The translations under genes and the position numbers were made by a program. Below, in pieces: positions 61,444 through 64,000 of a DNA stretch of 64,000 nucleotides; within the stretch, counting starts at the first letter, position 1; every line of letters starts with the position of its first letter. The DNA is from CAYFXE01 sp964347035. Lineage in GTDB: Bacteria; Acidobacteriota; Aminicenantia; Aminicenantales; Aminicenantaceae. The stretch spans positions 82,403 to 146,402 of the forward strand of contig CAYFXE010000002.1 of assembly GCA_964347035.1 (NCBI GenBank), written 5' to 3'. Under the pieces are notes generated by a model that did not search any database, was not told the origin of the DNA, and was given only the letters and a program-made list of their open reading frames with translations.

Positions 61444-62619
61444 TTATCGATTCGTTTTTACTTCATAAGAAAAGACAGCCTCATCTTCGCTGGGTTCTAC
61501 AACATAAAGCCAAATCCTACCATCGTTTAAAAAGTCGACAGCCATAAAGCCTTCGTGGAGGTGGGCGAATAGGGTGTTAACTTTGTGGCCGACTGAGCTT
61601 AACATTGATTTCGAGCCTGCACCGCTGACCAACATCAACTCCGCAGCATCGATGCCGTCCAAAACCTGCAGAGCATGTTCATGTCCCCCCGCATAAATAA
61701 GTGGCTTTTTTATCCTAAAAGCCTCCAGCAATTGGCTTCTCATGTTTTTGAACTCAGAGCTGTTATGGTCCTCGGGGTGTTTTATGACATTCCACCTTAA
61801 GATAGGATAAAGAGAGCCGATCACGGGAAGAGGTATCCAAAGCCATTTCACGGTCCGGGTCAGCGGAAAGAGATGATCCTGCCAACTGTAGAATCCCCCA
61901 TGTATGCCGTGTGTATCCAATGGATAGTGAGCAACGAAGACGATATGACGGTTTTCTGCTGTTTTTAACAGCGTCTTGAGCGTTTCTAAGGAAGACTCGA
62001 GGTCAGCATGTGCACAATCTTTTCTCTGTATAACCTTTTTGTTCAGCCAGTGGCCAGAGTCGATGACGATGATTCGTAAGTTTTCGACATCGATCTTTGT
62101 CGGTCCCGGGCAGCCAGATGGAGGAAGAAAAGCATCATTTCTTTTCAATTCCTCGTTGATAAATTTTTCCTGCCGGATGATTCCTGGAAGGCCCTGATGC
62201 CAATCATGATTTCCAGGGATAAAAAAACCATTGGCTCCACTTCTTTTGATCACTTCGATTTGAGCCAGGAGCAGCCGTTCGGCCTCTGGCCGCTGGATGT
62301 CTCCCTCTTCCGGCAATCCATCAGGATAGATATTGTCCCCGAGGAATATGACCATGGTCTTATCTGGTTTTTTGTTTGCCCATTGTTCGAGTTTTAATAA
62401 AACCGGATCATCCTTCTCGGTTTCCCCTGCATCGCCTATCAGGAGCAGCCTGTACCTGAGATCACTTTCCTCGGCACTAAAGGTTCTGGGAAGACGTACA
62501 TCGCTCCGATAATAGGGTTTGATATGGCTGCATCCAGTCAGAAGACTTAAGAGAAGCAGAAATGTCGATAATGAACCTATCAAGATTTGCATCTTTTTCT
62601 TTTTTGGAGAATTATGCAT
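61444..62619 (-). CDS. Metallophosphoesterase, predicted lipoprotein
   Basis: Protein of 391 aa with a lipoprotein signal (KKKKMQILIGSLSTFLLLLSLLTGC, lipobox LLTGC), so anchored on the periplasmic side of a membrane. Calcineurin-like fold with all metal motifs: LLIGDAGE (DxG), VIFLGDNIYPDG (GDN), FFIPGNHDWHQG (GNHD), VFVAHYPLDTHG and YAGGHEHALQ (GHxH). The closest known architecture is the acid-phosphatase-like exported phosphoesterases. Substrate not inferable. It is convergent with the methyltransferase. Start ATG 62619 is preceded by a weak purine stretch. Confidence 0.9.
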   Translation of the reverse strand: MHNSPKKKKMQILIGSLSTFLLLLSLLTGCSHIKPYYRSDVRLPRTFSAEESDLRYRLLLIGDAGETEKDDPVLLKLEQWANKKPDKTMVIFLGDNIYPDGLPEEGDIQRPEAERLLLAQIEVIKRSGANGFFIPGNHDWHQGLPGIIRQEKFINEELKRNDAFLPPSGCPGPTKIDVENLRIIVIDSGHWLNKKVIQRKDCAHADLESSLETLKTLLKTAENRHIVFVAHYPLDTHGIHGGFYSWQDHLFPLTRTVKWLWIPLPVIGSLYPILRWNVIKHPEDHNSSEFKNMRSQLLEAFRIKKPLIYAGGHEHALQVLDGIDAAELMLVSGAGSKSMLSSVGHKVNTLFAHLHEGFMAVDFLNDGRIWLYVVEPSEDEAVFSYEVKTNR

Positions 62620-63034
62620 AGGATTTTTTCCTTGTTTCGATTCTATAAAGAATGAGCATGTCTTATCGGTTGAGCAATATTTTCCTCTTGGGTGGTTTCG
62701 TTGAATTTCCTATTTTAGCAGTAAATTTGTTTGTTTTGTACTTATTTAGGCTGTCAGTAAGCATCAGCAAACCGTGATATGATAATAGATAAAGTATGGA
62801 TAGCTGTAATAAAGGCGAGGTCCTATCCGTCTTCGCCGAAGACACTCCCCACCCACCTCCATGCGGCTCAGATGGATAGGACCTCACCTTTAGAGGTCTC
62901 ATCCAATAATACCTTAACCACGGATCTGGGGATACTCCCAGACCATCACAAGCTGAGGATTGATATAAGAATTTCGTTTGAAAAGTTGAAACATAAATTG
63001 TATTTTTAAATTCATTATTACAGGAGGTAGTCTT
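62620..63034. other. Intergenic region containing repeat copy 2
   Basis: No gene is supported in these 415 bp. The middle (62758-62916) is the second copy of the dispersed repeat; the rest is AT-rich, and the last bases hold AGGAGGTAG before the serine hydrolase start. Confidence 0.5.
62758..62916 (-). repeat. Dispersed repeat of about 160-190 bp, copy 2 with inverted core
   Basis: The flanks match 13595-13780 in reverse complement (AAAGTATGGATAGCTGTAA versus TTACACCTATCCATACTT; TCTCATCCAATAA versus TTATTGGATGAGA). The core TCTTCGCCGAAGAC...CCCACCCAC...ATGCGGCTCAG matches in direct orientation. Exact inverted GAGGTCCTATCC (62817-62828) and GGATAGGACCTC (62874-62885) bracket the core, consistent with inversion between them. 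Confidence 0.6.
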
Positions 63035-64000
63035 ATGCAGCGCAGAATCTTCTTAGTCATCATTTTTTGCTTAGTTTTCATCACCTTGGCTATGGCTCAG
63101 CAGCCCGGTGAGATTAGCTATCATGATGAATCGGTCATTCCCGAGGACAAGAAGGGAGAGCGGATTCAATCGCTCATCGACACCTTCAATTCCCATGATC
63201 CAGAGAGAATCCGAAGATTCGTCGAAGAATCGTTCACGGGGAGATTCCAAAAACGGGCTTCGATGGATGGGCATCTCGATGTATTTTTAAGAGAATACAG
63301 GTTAAGCGGGAACATAAAATTTCACAGCATTCGCACCTATGTACCAGAGAGAAAGAATGAGACGATTGTCATCCTCAAGGCCCAGAATTTTGATGACTGG
63401 CGTTCTTTTCTAATTAAGTTTGATGAGAAGAATGATTATCTTATAAGTGCCATTCAGTTCCTTCCTGCCCGCACACCGACGAACGTTGATGAGCCGGTTC
63501 TGAACGAAGAGCAATTCCTCCAGGAAATAAAAAATATCATCAATCGTCTGTGTAAACGAGATGTCTTCTCGGGGACTGTGCTTATCGCCAAAGGTAACCA
63601 GGTGCTCTTCTCTCATGCCTGCGGTGAAGCCAGCAAGCGCTTTCACGTCCTTAACAAAATCGATACAAAATTCAACCTCGGATCGATGAACAAGATGTTC
63701 ACCGCCACGGCGGTTGCCCAGCTTGTCGAGAAAGGGGTGGTTTCCTTCCAAGACCCGATCAGCAAATATGTGGACGAATCCTGGCTTCCTCAGGTAATGA
63801 GCTCTAAGATCACGATCCATCATTTGCTGTCTCATACCTCTGGGTTGGGGAGTTAGTTCAACGAAAAATTTATGAAAGGATCCCGGACCCAGTGGCGTTC
63901 GGTGGAAGATTTTAAGCCTTTGGTCAAGGGTGAACAGCTGGCCTTCGAACCCGGAAAAAGATTCCGGTACAGCAACACAGGCATACTGCTCTTGGGTGTG
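63035..64000 (+). pseudogene. Exported serine hydrolase (beta-lactamase/PBP4* family), interrupted by TAG and cut by window end
   Basis: Signal peptide (RRIFLVIIFCLVFITLAMAQQ), an N-terminal NTF2/DUF3887-like module (about 40-145, IQSLIDTFNSHDPERIRRFVEESFTGRF), then the class C beta-lactamase-like domain: FSGTVLIAKGNQVLFSHACGEAS, catalytic SxxK in GSMNKMFTATAVAQLVEKG, and HHLLSHTSGLGS followed by TAG at 63854-63856. The same frame continues FNEKFMKGSRTQWRSVEDFKPLV...FEPGKRFRYSNTGILLLGV, including the YxN motif, to the window edge. Relatives usually have Tyr after GLGS/GLGD, so TAG may come from TAC or TAT. AGGAGG precedes the ATG. Only the family is certain. Confidence 0.82.

Overview
The window (64 kb, six runs of N, so a draft scaffold) comes from a diderm bacterium: it encodes a TolC-type outer-membrane protein, a periplasmic adaptor, a lipoprotein with a lipobox and a Tat-type leader. 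Gene content (many stand-alone FtsX/MacB-type permeases with NPVDSLRYE-like C-termini, PadR-permease pairs with permease prefix domains, glucosylglycerate genes) resembles Acidobacteriota/Candidatus Aminicenantes-like lineages. That placement is a guess from content; no rRNA or ribosomal gene is present.

Region 1 (1-38.1 kb) is an ABC exporter island. It holds eleven full-size MacB/FtsX-like permease genes (one a pseudogene, two broken only by assembly gaps), but only two ATP-binding subunits (1151-1840, 35796-36461), one adaptor (2-1042) and one TolC-like protein (36513-38078). Two permeases follow a PadR regulator and carry N-terminal permease prefix domains of different types. Two others are preceded by a duplicated 72-aa protein of unknown function with a conserved 43-nt spacer. 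Three units start from what look like sigma-54 promoters (GG-N10-GC), each 51-54 nt downstream of the same tandem dyad array (TGT-N10-ACA, N5, TGT-N11-ACA). I regard this as the best hidden signal in the window. One of these promoters heads an apparent operon: permease, permease, 98-aa protein, ATPase, TolC. Small unrelated genes are interspersed (a Tat-leader ATC-hydrolase-like protein, a VOC protein with a divergent HxlR-type regulator and a 14-bp perfect inverted repeat), together with short repeat elements.

Region 2 (38.3-56.4 kb) is mostly carbohydrate and compatible-solute metabolism. It holds two paralogous GT-A glycosyltransferases resembling glucosylglycerate/mannosylglycerate synthases, a GH63 glucosylglycerate-hydrolase-like enzyme fused to DUF547, glycogen synthase, 4-alpha-glucanotransferase, GalT, GlgC, and an adjacent GpgP-GpgS pair for glucosylglycerate. 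The locus looks able to make, recycle and hydrolyse ADP-glucose-derived glycogen and glucosylglycerate. An S41 peptidase, a broken SDR, a flavin reductase and an exported arginase-like protein are also here.

Region 3 (56.7-64 kb) holds a TrkA-C membrane protein, CorA, a LapA-like protein, a frameshifted DUF3943 protein, a doubly frameshifted methyltransferase, a metallophosphoesterase lipoprotein and a serine hydrolase interrupted by an amber codon at the right edge. Several reading frames are broken; all four in-frame nonsense codons found are TAG, although TAG also ends intact genes here. Draft sequence errors and real pseudogenes cannot be separated without reads.
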